Assembly: GCA_017302755.1 (NCBI GenBank)
Contig: JAFLCR010000058.1
Span: 1-11,588, forward strand
DNA length: 11,588 nucleotides
Direction of reading: 5' to 3'
Source of the DNA: Alphaproteobacteria bacterium
Lineage (GTDB): Bacteria; Pseudomonadota; Alphaproteobacteria; Rickettsiales; JAFLCR01
Below the pieces are notes generated by a model. It saw nothing but the letters and a program-made list of their open reading frames with translations, made no database searches and was not told the DNA's origin. Below, in pieces: positions 6,569 to 11,588 of the stretch. The position numbers and the translations under genes are program-made. Position 1 is the stretch's first letter; every line of letters starts with the position of its first letter.

Positions 6569-8376
6569 TGAGCGGTTCCCTGCCCGTTCCTTCCACACGG
6601 TATTCGGGAGGCGCCGTGCTCACGCGGCTGCTGCGGTTTTACCTGCGGCCGCATGCCAAGAAAATCCTGCTCGCGGTGGGATGCATGGTCGTGGGCGCGG
6701 CGGCAACGGCGATGCAGGCCTGGCTGATGCAGCCGGTGCTCGATAAGATCTTTTTGGAAAAAGACGCCACCGCGCTCATCTTCGTGCCGCTGGCTGTGGC
6801 GGGAGCGACGATCCTGAACGGCTTCGCCGCCTACGGGCAAACGGTGACGATGCGCAATACCGGGCAGGCCATCGTATCGAGGATGCAGACGGAGCTTTTC
6901 TCGCATCTCGTACATGCGGATCTAGCGTTATTTCATGATACTTCTTCCGGCAAGCTGATCTCGCGCTTCACCAACGATATCATCCTGATGCGCACCGCCA
7001 CTACCAGCGTGCTCACGGCGCTCGCGCGCGACAGCTTCAGCATGCTCTTCCTGATCGGGCTGATGTTTTACCAAAGCTGGCAGCTCGGCATTATCGCCTG
7101 TTTCCTGTTTCCGCTGGCCGTCGCGCCCGTGATCCGGCTGGGGCGGAGAATGCGCAAAGTCTCGGAGCATACCCAGGCGCAGCTTGCCGATTTCACCAGT
7201 CAGCTCGATGAAACATTTCAGGGCGTGAAGATTGTGAAAGCATACGCACGCGAGGAGTATGAAGTCGGGCGGGCGCGGCAGATCATCGACCATCTGACCG
7301 AACTTTACGCCAAATCCTCGCGCATTCAGGCGGCGGCGTCGCCGATCATGGAATCGCTCGCGGGGGTGCTGACGGCGGTGGTGATCTGGTATGGCGGCTG
7401 GCAGGTGCTCGAAGGCACGACCACGCCGGGCGCGTTCTTCTCCTTTGTCACCGCGATGGTGATGGCCTACCGGCCCGCGAAAAGCCTGGCCGGGCTCAAC
7501 ACCATGCTGCAGGAAGGGCTGGCAGCCGCGCGCCGCCTGTTCGTGGTGCTCGATACGCCACCCGCGATCGCCGATGCGCCGAATGCCCCCGCCCTCGCCT
7601 GCCCCGAGGGAACGCTCACTTTCGAGCAGGTGACATTCACTTACCCTAGCTGGAAATCCGCGCCCGAAGGCGAGACTCCGCGCGCCCGCACATTGGAAGA
7701 CGTAAGCCTCACCATTCCGGCGGGACGCACCGTGGCGCTGGTCGGACCCTCGGGTGGCGGCAAGAGCACATTGGTGCAACTGGCGCTGCGTTTCTATGAT
7801 GTGGATTCCGGCCGCATTCGGGTGGACGGGCAGGACATCCGCGAGGTCGCGCAGAAATCCCTGCGCCAGCATATCGCGTTTGTGAGCCAGGAGATCGTGC
7901 TGTTCGACGACACGGTGCGCGCCAATATTCTCTACGGGCGCCTCGCCGCCACGGATGACGAGATGATGGCGGCGGCGAAAGCAGCGGCGGCGCATGATTT
8001 CATTACTACCCTGCCCGATGGCTACGAAACTCGTATCGGCCAACACGGCGTAAAGCTTTCCGGCGGACAGAGGCAGCGGCTTTCCATCGCTCGGGCGATC
8101 CTTAAGGATGCACCGATTTTGCTGCTCGACGAAGCCACCTCCGCGCTTGACCCGGTATCGGAAAAACGCATCCAGGAAGCCCTCATCACCCTCATGCGCG
8201 GGCGCACGACACTGGTCATCGCCCACCGGCTTTCCACGGTCATGAACGCCGATCTCATCTGCGTGATCGACGGCGGGCGCATCGTCGAATCCGGCAGCCA
8301 CGCGGGGCTGCTGGCGCAGAAGGGTTTATATAGCCATCTTTATCAGAAATACCTGGAAACCGATGAAGTGGCATAA
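6568..8376 (+). CDS. msbA: MsbA-like ABC exporter (lipid flippase type, fused membrane and ATPase domains)
   Basis: Half-size ABC exporter of 602 residues. Residues about 18-330 form the six-helix transmembrane domain; the first helices are near KKILLAVGCMVVGAA and ALIFVPLAVAGATIL. The ATPase domain follows: Walker A GPSGGGKST (393-401), signature LSGGQRQR (from 497), Walker B ILLLDEA (D521, E522) and the switch histidine in IAHRLST (H553). All catalytic elements are intact. Homodimers of this class flip lipid A core or other amphiphiles across the inner membrane. The MsbA assignment rests on sequence style and on the acyltransferase gene immediately downstream, a pairing common in Alphaproteobacteria; drug or peptide export by a relative remains possible. 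The start codon overlaps the pmbA stop by one base, and the 3' end overlaps the next gene by 14 bp, so it sits in the middle of an operon. Confidence 0.85.
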   Translation: MSGSLPVPSTRYSGGAVLTRLLRFYLRPHAKKILLAVGCMVVGAAATAMQAWLMQPVLDKIFLEKDATALIFVPLAVAGATILNGFAAYGQTVTMRNTGQAIVSRMQTELFSHLVHADLALFHDTSSGKLISRFTNDIILMRTATTSVLTALARDSFSMLFLIGLMFYQSWQLGIIACFLFPLAVAPVIRLGRRMRKVSEHTQAQLADFTSQLDETFQGVKIVKAYAREEYEVGRARQIIDHLTELYAKSSRIQAAASPIMESLAGVLTAVVIWYGGWQVLEGTTTPGAFFSFVTAMVMAYRPAKSLAGLNTMLQEGLAAARRLFVVLDTPPAIADAPNAPALACPEGTLTFEQVTFTYPSWKSAPEGETPRARTLEDVSLTIPAGRTVALVGPSGGGKSTLVQLALRFYDVDSGRIRVDGQDIREVAQKSLRQHIAFVSQEIVLFDDTVRANILYGRLAATDDEMMAAAKAAAAHDFITTLPDGYETRIGQHGVKLSGGQRQRLSIARAILKDAPILLLDEATSALDPVSEKRIQEALITLMRGRTTLVIAHRLSTVMNADLICVIDGGRIVESGSHAGLLAQKGLYSHLYQKYLETDEVA

Positions 8377-9055
8377 ACGTTTCCTGCGCTCCTCCCTGTG
8401 GATGCCTTTTCTGTCCCGCGCCGCCGCCGCCTATATCCGGCTGGTGTTCGCCACCACGCGCTGGGAGGTGATGGGCCGGGAGAATGTGGACGGCCTCGCG
8501 TCCAACGGTCTGCCGGCGATTTACACATTCTGGCACGGGCGGCTGCTGATGATGCCCTGCTTCGCGCCGCAGTTCACCCGCATGCACGTCATGATCTCGC
8601 TGCACCGGGATGGCGAGTTCATCGCCCGCACCATGCGCCATTTCGGCTTCGGCCTGGTGCGCGGCTCTTCCAGCCGCGATGGAGGAAAAGCCGTACGCGA
8701 CAGCATAAAGCTACTGAAAAAAGGCGAGAATATTTCCATTACCCCTGATGGACCACGCGGCCCCAGGATGCATGCGCAAATGGGAGCTGTCATTCTGGCG
8801 CGGATTACCGGCACGCCGATTTTGCCCGTCACCTGTTCGGGTTCACAAGGCAGGCTGCTGAAAAGTTGGGATCGTTTTTTCCTGCTCTATCCTTTCGGAC
8901 GCGCCGTTCTGGCTTACGGACCGCCGGTGCTCGTGCCACTGGAAGCCACGCCGGAACAATGCGAAGCGGCGCGCCAGAAGTTGGAGGAATCGCTCAACAC
9001 CCTCACAGCGGAATGCGACCGCAAATGTGGCAGGGAACCTGTGCTTCCCGCCTAA
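8363..9055 (+). CDS. DUF374 lysophospholipid acyltransferase family protein
   Basis: LPLAT-superfamily protein of 230 residues containing a DUF374 domain. A basic N-terminus with a short hydrophobic stretch (residues about 9-32) suggests inner-membrane association. Family blocks are YTFWHGRLLMMP (H58), ISLHRDGEFIARTMRHFG (H81, D83), the glycine/arginine segment LVRGSSSRDGG, and TPDGPRGP (127-134), followed by GAVILARITGTPILPV. From family knowledge, such proteins transfer acyl chains; to my knowledge the epsilonproteobacterial lipid A late acyltransferase LpxJ belongs to this group. Its 14-bp overlap with the MsbA-like exporter gene points to a joint role in lipid A or phospholipid maturation and export. 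The waaA and lpxK genes that often follow in this class are absent here. No intrinsic terminator with a T-run follows; the next hairpin is 40 bp away in the repeat element. The substrate is not established. Confidence 0.87.
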   Translation: MKWHKRFLRSSLWMPFLSRAAAAYIRLVFATTRWEVMGRENVDGLASNGLPAIYTFWHGRLLMMPCFAPQFTRMHVMISLHRDGEFIARTMRHFGFGLVRGSSSRDGGKAVRDSIKLLKKGENISITPDGPRGPRMHAQMGAVILARITGTPILPVTCSGSQGRLLKSWDRFFLLYPFGRAVLAYGPPVLVPLEATPEQCEAARQKLEESLNTLTAECDRKCGREPVLPA

Positions 9056-9094
9056 CAAGCCCCCTTGCGCAGCCATCACAAACGGTTAATAATT

Positions 9095-9123
9095 ATAGCG
9101 CCTAACGTTTCGTTAGGCGCTAT
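9095..9123 (+). repeat. left hairpin of the double-palindrome element
   Basis: Perfect 13-bp arms at 9095-9107 and 9111-9123 with loop TTT (9108-9110). It starts 40 bp after the acyltransferase stop. No T-run follows (next bases GTTGTTC), so it is not a canonical intrinsic terminator, although it could still stabilise the 3' end of the msbA operon mRNA. Confidence 0.9.
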
Positions 9124-9193
9124 GTTGTTCGTTTCGCTCAAGCGCCGCTGGGGCTGCGGCCCGCAATGGGCCTAGTCCTCGCTTCACTCGTCC

Positions 9194-9222
9194 ATAGCGC
9201 CTAACGAAACGTTAGGCGCTAT
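9194..9222 (-). repeat. right hairpin of the double-palindrome element
   Basis: Perfect 13-bp arms at 9194-9206 and 9210-9222 with loop AAA (9207-9209). It is the exact reverse complement of the left copy and ends 29 bp before the yebC start, so it would lie in or next to the yebC leader. Confidence 0.9.
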
Positions 9223-9251
9223 ATAACCCTTTCTTATGTTCGAGACTCTTC

Positions 9252-9998
9252 ATGGCCGGCCATTCGCAATTTAAAAACATCATGCACCGCAAAGGCGCGC
9301 AGGACGCCAAGCGCGCGCGCCTGTTCACCAAGATCCTCCGCGAAATCACCGTTTCCGCGAAGAACGGCTTGGCCGATCCCGCGGCGAATCCGCGCCTGCG
9401 CTCCGCCATTCAGGCCGCCCGGGTGCAGAACGTCCCGCGCGACAAGATCGACGCCGCCATCAAGAAAGCCACCGGTGCGGGCGCCACGGAAAATTACGAG
9501 GAAATCCGCTACGAAGGCTATGGCGTTGGCGGCGTGGCCGTCATCGTCGAAGCGCTTACCGACAACCGCAACCGCACGGCACCGGAAATCCGTTCCGCCT
9601 TCGCGAAATTCGGCGGCAACCTCGGCGAATCTGGCAGCGTGAGCTTCATGTTCGACCGGGTAGGCGTGATTCAGTTCCCCAAGGCCATCGCCACCGAGGA
9701 AGCGATTCTCGAAGCCGCCATCGAAGCGGGCGCGGAAAACGTTGAAAGCGGCGACACGCACGATATCACCACTTCGCCTGATTCCCTGCATGAAGTGCTG
9801 GCAACGCTGGAGAAGAAATTCGGCGCCCCCGAATCCGCGAAGCTCCAATGGATGCCGAAGAATACCGTGCCCGTCTCGCAGGAACAGGCGGAAACGCTGA
9901 TCAAGATGCTCGATATGCTGGAAGAGAACGACGACGTGCAGAACGTCTTTGCCAATTTCGAGATCTCAGAAGCTGTGCTGGCTAAATTAAGCGCCTGA
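9252..9998 (+). CDS. yebC: YebC/PmpR/TACO1-family protein
   Basis: Cytoplasmic protein of 248 residues, the standard length. The N-terminus MAGHSQFKNIMHRKGAQDAKR is diagnostic. It is followed by the family blocks NPRLRSAIQAARVQNVPRDKI, YEGYGVGGVAVIVE, TDNRNRTAPEIRSAF and GSVSFMFDRVG. The family was long annotated as a DNA-binding transcription regulator. The mitochondrial homologue TACO1 and more recent bacterial work point to a translation role, relieving ribosome stalling on proline-rich stretches. yebC is a classical neighbour of ruvC, which is found about 560 bp downstream. The ATG at 9252 is fixed by the conserved N-terminus; it has no strong Shine-Dalgarno. The upstream gap contains the double-palindrome element, so any promoter must lie in or before it. 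The stop codon sits inside the terminator loop. Confidence 0.97.
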   Translation: MAGHSQFKNIMHRKGAQDAKRARLFTKILREITVSAKNGLADPAANPRLRSAIQAARVQNVPRDKIDAAIKKATGAGATENYEEIRYEGYGVGGVAVIVEALTDNRNRTAPEIRSAFAKFGGNLGESGSVSFMFDRVGVIQFPKAIATEEAILEAAIEAGAENVESGDTHDITTSPDSLHEVLATLEKKFGAPESAKLQWMPKNTVPVSQEQAETLIKMLDMLEENDDVQNVFANFEISEAVLAKLSA

Positions 9999-10013
9999 TT
10001 AAGGCGTTTTTTT
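9989..10013 (+). terminator. intrinsic terminator overlapping the yebC stop codon
   Basis: CGCC (9992-9995) pairs with GGCG (10003-10006) across a 7-nt loop TGATTAA that contains the yebC TGA. A G-T pair and two A-T pairs extend the stem outward, and seven T follow (10007-10013). It also spans the TAA and last codons of the convergent gene, so coding, stop and terminator signals of both genes share the same bases. Confidence 0.75.
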
Positions 10014-10487
10014 GCTGAGGCGGCTGGTAACTAAGCCGTCAAATTTTTTGCCGATCTCTTCTGCGCTGCGCACGCAATCACGCTGAAAGTCTATGGCTTC
10101 TGGAAACTGATTATTTTTCATCGCTTCGTCACGCGCCATGGCCGAGTCATGCACCAGCTTGGAAAACTGCTGGTCTTCTTCTTTAGTCATCACCCCTTTC
10201 ACCATGGCAACCTGTTCGGTCGTGTAAAAACGGTAGGTCTCAATGCTTTCATTCAGAAACTTCTGGTCTTTTTCCGGCATCTCCAGCTCGCCCTGCCTGA
10301 CGCTTCGTTGCAAAATGCGTAAAGAATCGCTCTGGCATGCCATGACCAGGAGAAACGTGACGGGTTGCTTATAGCGGTCATAGTTTTGTGGATCGAGTTT
10401 AGCAAACGCCTGCTCCAAATCATCCGCCGCCTGGCTGGCGGCGGCGTTTAAAAGCAACGCAATAAGTAAAAGACGGCATAGGTTCAT
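9999..10487 (-). CDS. unrecognised secreted protein of 162 residues
   Basis: I do not recognise the family. Residues 1-20 are a clear signal peptide (NLCRLLLIALLLNAAASQA, cut before AD), so the product is probably periplasmic. The mature part, about 142 residues, is helical-looking and charged, with two cysteines (C51 in LLVMACQSDS and C138 in FQRDCVRSAEE) that could form a disulfide. The tail SRLSKKTP is basic. No lipobox, membrane segment or metal motif is seen. It lies inverted between yebC and ruvC, and its stop (9999-10001) directly abuts the yebC stop. Its DNA is visibly richer in A+T than its neighbours, which may mean later acquisition. Upstream, AAGGAA lies about 13 nt before the ATG, a rather long spacing; two nearby upstream ATGs are out of frame. 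It is divergent from ruvC over a 67-bp gap. The real-gene call rests on the signal peptide and uninterrupted length. Confidence 0.75.
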   Translation of the reverse strand: MNLCRLLLIALLLNAAASQAADDLEQAFAKLDPQNYDRYKQPVTFLLVMACQSDSLRILQRSVRQGELEMPEKDQKFLNESIETYRFYTTEQVAMVKGVMTKEEDQQFSKLVHDSAMARDEAMKNNQFPEAIDFQRDCVRSAEEIGKKFDGLVTSRLSKKTP

Positions 10488-10517
10488 AGCATTTTACCAT
10501 TTCCTTTTTTTCGTTTT

Positions 10518-10552
10518 AGCGCAATGCTCTTTCGTATCGGCGAAGGAGCGCT
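10518..10552 (+). promoter_or_regulatory. hairpin that encloses the ruvC Shine-Dalgarno
   Basis: CTCTTTCG (10527-10534) pairs with CGAAGGAG (10541-10548), eight pairs with one G-T, across a 6-nt loop. An outer AGCG (10518-10521) / CGCT (10549-10552) stem adds four pairs with a bulge on the left. The AAGGAG ribosome site at 10543-10548, 6 nt from the ruvC ATG, is thus wholly inside the stem. If the transcript starts upstream of 10518, translation could be restrained. Regulation is inference. Confidence 0.45.
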
Positions 10553-10554
10553 TT

Positions 10555-11052
10555 ATGAATGCCAGGTATATTCTTGGCCTTGACCCAGGACTGCAACGTA
10601 CCGGATGGGGGCTGATTCGCCAGCAGGATAACCGCCTTTCTTTTTTGGGTTGTGGCACATTACGCGCTTCCACGAAAGGTGAACTCTCAGAACGTCTGCA
10701 TCATTTGAACCGGCTGCTTGCCGAAGTGCTTTCCAGACACACCATCGACAGCGTGGCCATGGAAGAAACATTCATGACCGCCAACGGCATGTCCACTTTG
10801 AAACTCGGCCAGGCACGAGGCGCGCTGCTTTTGACCTGCGCGCAGGCGGGCTTTACCGTGCACGAATATGCGGCAACGCTGATCAAAAAAACCGTGACCG
10901 GAGCCGGGCGGGCAGAAAAAACGCAAGTCGCAGCCATGGTGGGGTATCTGCTGCCCGGCGCGCTGACGCATGAGCCGGACGCCGCCGACGCGTTGGCCGT
11001 GGCCATTACCCACGCGCATCACGCCTCCTTGGCCCGCCTGCTTCCGGCGTAA
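10555..11052 (+). CDS. ruvC: RuvC, Holliday junction endonuclease
   Basis: Crossover junction endodeoxyribonuclease of 165 residues, the usual length. As a dimer it cuts Holliday junctions symmetrically during recombination and repair, normally guided by RuvAB. The four acidic catalytic residues are visible: D10 in ILGLDPG, E70 in VAMEETFM, and D142 and D145 in PDAADALAVAITHAH. The conserved KLGQARG and EYAATLIKKTVTGAGRAEKTQV segments are intact. The ATG at 10555 is fixed by a good AAGGAG 6 nt upstream, which lies in a predicted hairpin. In many bacteria the order is yebC-ruvC-ruvA-ruvB; here an inverted unknown gene separates yebC from ruvC, and a minus-strand RTX gene follows, so ruvAB must be elsewhere. 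Confidence 0.97.
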   Translation: MNARYILGLDPGLQRTGWGLIRQQDNRLSFLGCGTLRASTKGELSERLHHLNRLLAEVLSRHTIDSVAMEETFMTANGMSTLKLGQARGALLLTCAQAGFTVHEYAATLIKKTVTGAGRAEKTQVAAMVGYLLPGALTHEPDAADALAVAITHAHHASLARLLPA

Positions 11053-11056
11053 GAAA

Positions 11057-11150
11057 CGCCGCGGGATCGGGGAGAGTCCCGCGGCGCCTGGATGCTGTAG
11101 CTCCGTGACGCCCGCTACATGGCGGAAACCCGTTCTGAAAAACAGGTTTC
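11057..11150 (+). other. gap after ruvC with three tandem stem-loops
   Basis: Starting 4 nt after the ruvC stop codon, the gap folds on paper into consecutive hairpins. The first is a perfect 10-bp stem CGCCGCGGGA (11057-11066) / TCCCGCGGCG (11077-11086). The second pairs TGTAGC (11096-11101) with GCTACA (11114-11119). The third pairs GAAACC+GTT (11125-11134) with AAC+GGTTTC (11141-11150), with one mismatch. A fourth hairpin follows at once. None of the first three is followed by a T-run, so simple termination does not explain them. I recognise no known riboswitch or small RNA. It may be a structured RNA, a 3'-end protective structure, or a cluster of palindromic repeats. Confidence 0.45.
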
Positions 11151-11182
11151 TATAGAGCCGCGCTTAACGGCGCGGCTCTATA
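11151..11182 (-). terminator. strong palindrome at the 3' end of the RTX gene, probable terminator
   Basis: A perfect 12-bp stem TATAGAGCCGCG (11151-11162) / CGCGGCTCTATA (11171-11182), extendable by one C-G pair inside. It begins 3 nt beyond the RTX stop codon on the minus strand. On that strand a run of five T appears only about 8 nt after the stem, so it is not a textbook terminator. It could stop transcripts from both sides, since ruvC converges on it. Confidence 0.5.
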
Positions 11183-11185
11183 TAG

Positions 11186-11588
11186 TTAAAGAATGAAATC
11201 GCTGGCTGTCAGGACTGAACCCGAGATAAGCAACACCTCGGCATCGAGATGGCTGCCGCCGATGGCGATTTCCACTTTCACATGGCCGCTGCCAAGCACG
11301 TCGTAGCGCACTTCATGCGCCTCCGAACCGCCGGAGAACGCCGCCGCGCCAAGGAAGACAAACGTGCCGTCGAAGGCCGACAGGTCGAGCTTATCCTGGC
11401 CGCGATGGAAGTCCGTCACGATGTCATGACCGTCGGAGAGATCGGACCACACGAACCGATCCTTGCCCGCACCGCCGGTAAGCACATCATCCCCCGCACC
11501 GCCGGTGAGGCTGCCGCGCGCAATGCACCCCGAGCACGTGCGCGCATTCGCACCTGTGAACGCACAAGCCCTGCAGGCGCTCGGCGTG
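11186..11588 (-). CDS. RTX (hemolysin-type calcium-binding) protein, C-terminal part only
   Basis: The minus-strand frame is open from the window edge to the TAA at 11186-11188. Two RTX nonapeptides are visible (GGAGDDVLT and GGAGKDRFV, about 11453-11503). They are followed by DIVTDFHRGQDKLDLSAFDG and the ending LTASDFIL, typical of the serralysin-type C-terminal domain in proteins exported by type I secretion. The family binds calcium in the repeats and carries an uncleaved C-terminal secretion signal; the effector or enzymatic part would lie upstream, outside the window. A GTG at 11485 lies inside a repeat and is not a credible start. Upstream of the repeats (about 11510-11588) the same frame becomes cysteine-rich (five Cys in about 26 codons), which is very unusual for RTX proteins. 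The reading frame there may be wrong or the sequence disrupted. Product identity cannot be told from this end. Confidence 0.8.
   Translation of the reverse strand, partial: TPSACRACAFTGANARTCSGCIARGSLTGGAGDDVLTGGAGKDRFVWSDLSDGHDIVTDFHRGQDKLDLSAFDGTFVFLGAAAFSGGSEAHEVRYDVLGSGHVKVEIAIGGSHLDAEVLLISGSVLTASDFIL

Larger units (their letters stand above)
9095..9222. repeat. double-palindrome element: two mutually inverted 29-bp hairpins around a 70-bp core
   Basis: This 128-bp element fills most of the 196-bp gap between the acyltransferase gene and yebC. Its two ends (9095-9123 and 9194-9222) are 29-bp perfect hairpins, each with 13-bp arms ATAGCGCCTAACG / CGTTAGGCGCTAT. The 3-nt loops are TTT on the left and AAA on the right, so one end is the exact reverse complement of the other. 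The ends can therefore form two small hairpins or one 29-bp long-range stem. The 70-bp core (9124-9193) is G+C-rich, holds a GGGC-TGCG-GCCC hairpin, and carries two imperfect direct copies of a TCGYTTCRCTC motif. Flanks show faint further symmetry (GGTTA left, TAACC right) but no clear target-site duplication. No ORF is inside. The architecture resembles REP doublets (BIME), a small MITE, or an attC-like site; none is established from one copy. Confidence 0.85.

Noticed and set aside
6928..8301. A 457-codon open frame on the minus strand across the ABC exporter
   Set aside because: Shadow of the msbA-like gene, whose motifs are all intact; the antisense translation has no recognisable family and a biased H/R/G composition.
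9095..9222. The hairpins at 9095-9123 and 9194-9222 as ordinary intrinsic terminators
   Set aside because: Neither hairpin is followed by a T-run in either direction that would make it canonical, and exact mutual inversion is not needed for termination.
9095..9222. CRISPR repeat pair
   Set aside because: Only two units, inverted rather than direct, with a 70-bp core and no cas genes.
11053..11185. A tRNA gene in the structured gap
   Set aside because: The stems do not form an acceptor-D-anticodon-T arrangement and there is no TTC-type T-loop sequence in place.

Overview
The window reads as a G+C-rich alphaproteobacterial chromosome segment. Three things support this: a BamF-like DUF3035 lipoprotein followed by a tandem pair of M16 peptidase genes, an HslV with the alphaproteobacterial type of N-terminal extension ahead of its catalytic threonine, and an MsbA-type exporter coupled to a DUF374 acyltransferase. 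The exact order or genus cannot be fixed from sequence alone. Nearly all genes are ordinary housekeeping or envelope genes. The less ordinary material lies in the intergenic spaces and at the right edge.

Layout: (1) 1-501, the 3' part of a DUF3035/BamF-like lipoprotein gene with the lipobox cysteine at codon 2 of the window, closed by an intrinsic terminator at 531-556. (2) 596-3240, two translationally coupled secreted M16 genes; the first has the zinc motif HxxEH, the second lacks it and carries the R/Y-type segment, so they look like a catalytic/non-catalytic heterodimer. (3) 3230-5110 on the minus strand, hslV-hslU, the ATP-dependent HslVU protease, convergent with and overlapping the M16 pair by 11 bp. 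A possible heat-shock-type promoter lies upstream. (4) 5225-9055 on the plus strand, pmbA (tldE) - msbA-like ABC exporter - DUF374 acyltransferase, with overlapping genes that suggest one operon. (5) 9056-9251, an intergenic space dominated by a 128-bp element: two 29-bp perfect hairpins that are exact reverse complements of each other, flanking a 70-bp core. (6) 9252-11052, yebC and ruvC (a classic neighbour pair), interrupted by a convergently placed gene for an unrecognised secreted protein. The ruvC Shine-Dalgarno lies inside a predicted hairpin, and ruvA/ruvB do not follow. (7) 11053-11185, a short gap carrying four consecutive stem-loops. (8) 11186-11588 on the minus strand, the C-terminal end of an RTX (calcium-binding, type I secreted) protein running off the window. 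Its N-terminal portion inside the window reads oddly.

Functionally, the segment combines outer-membrane assembly (BamF-like), lipid A/phospholipid export and acylation (MsbA-like plus DUF374), protein quality control (HslVU, M16 pair, PmbA), translation (YebC) and Holliday-junction resolution (RuvC). No CRISPR array, tRNA, rRNA, transposase or defence locus was seen. The best candidate for something undescribed is the double-palindrome element at 9095-9222; the second is the four-hairpin gap after ruvC.
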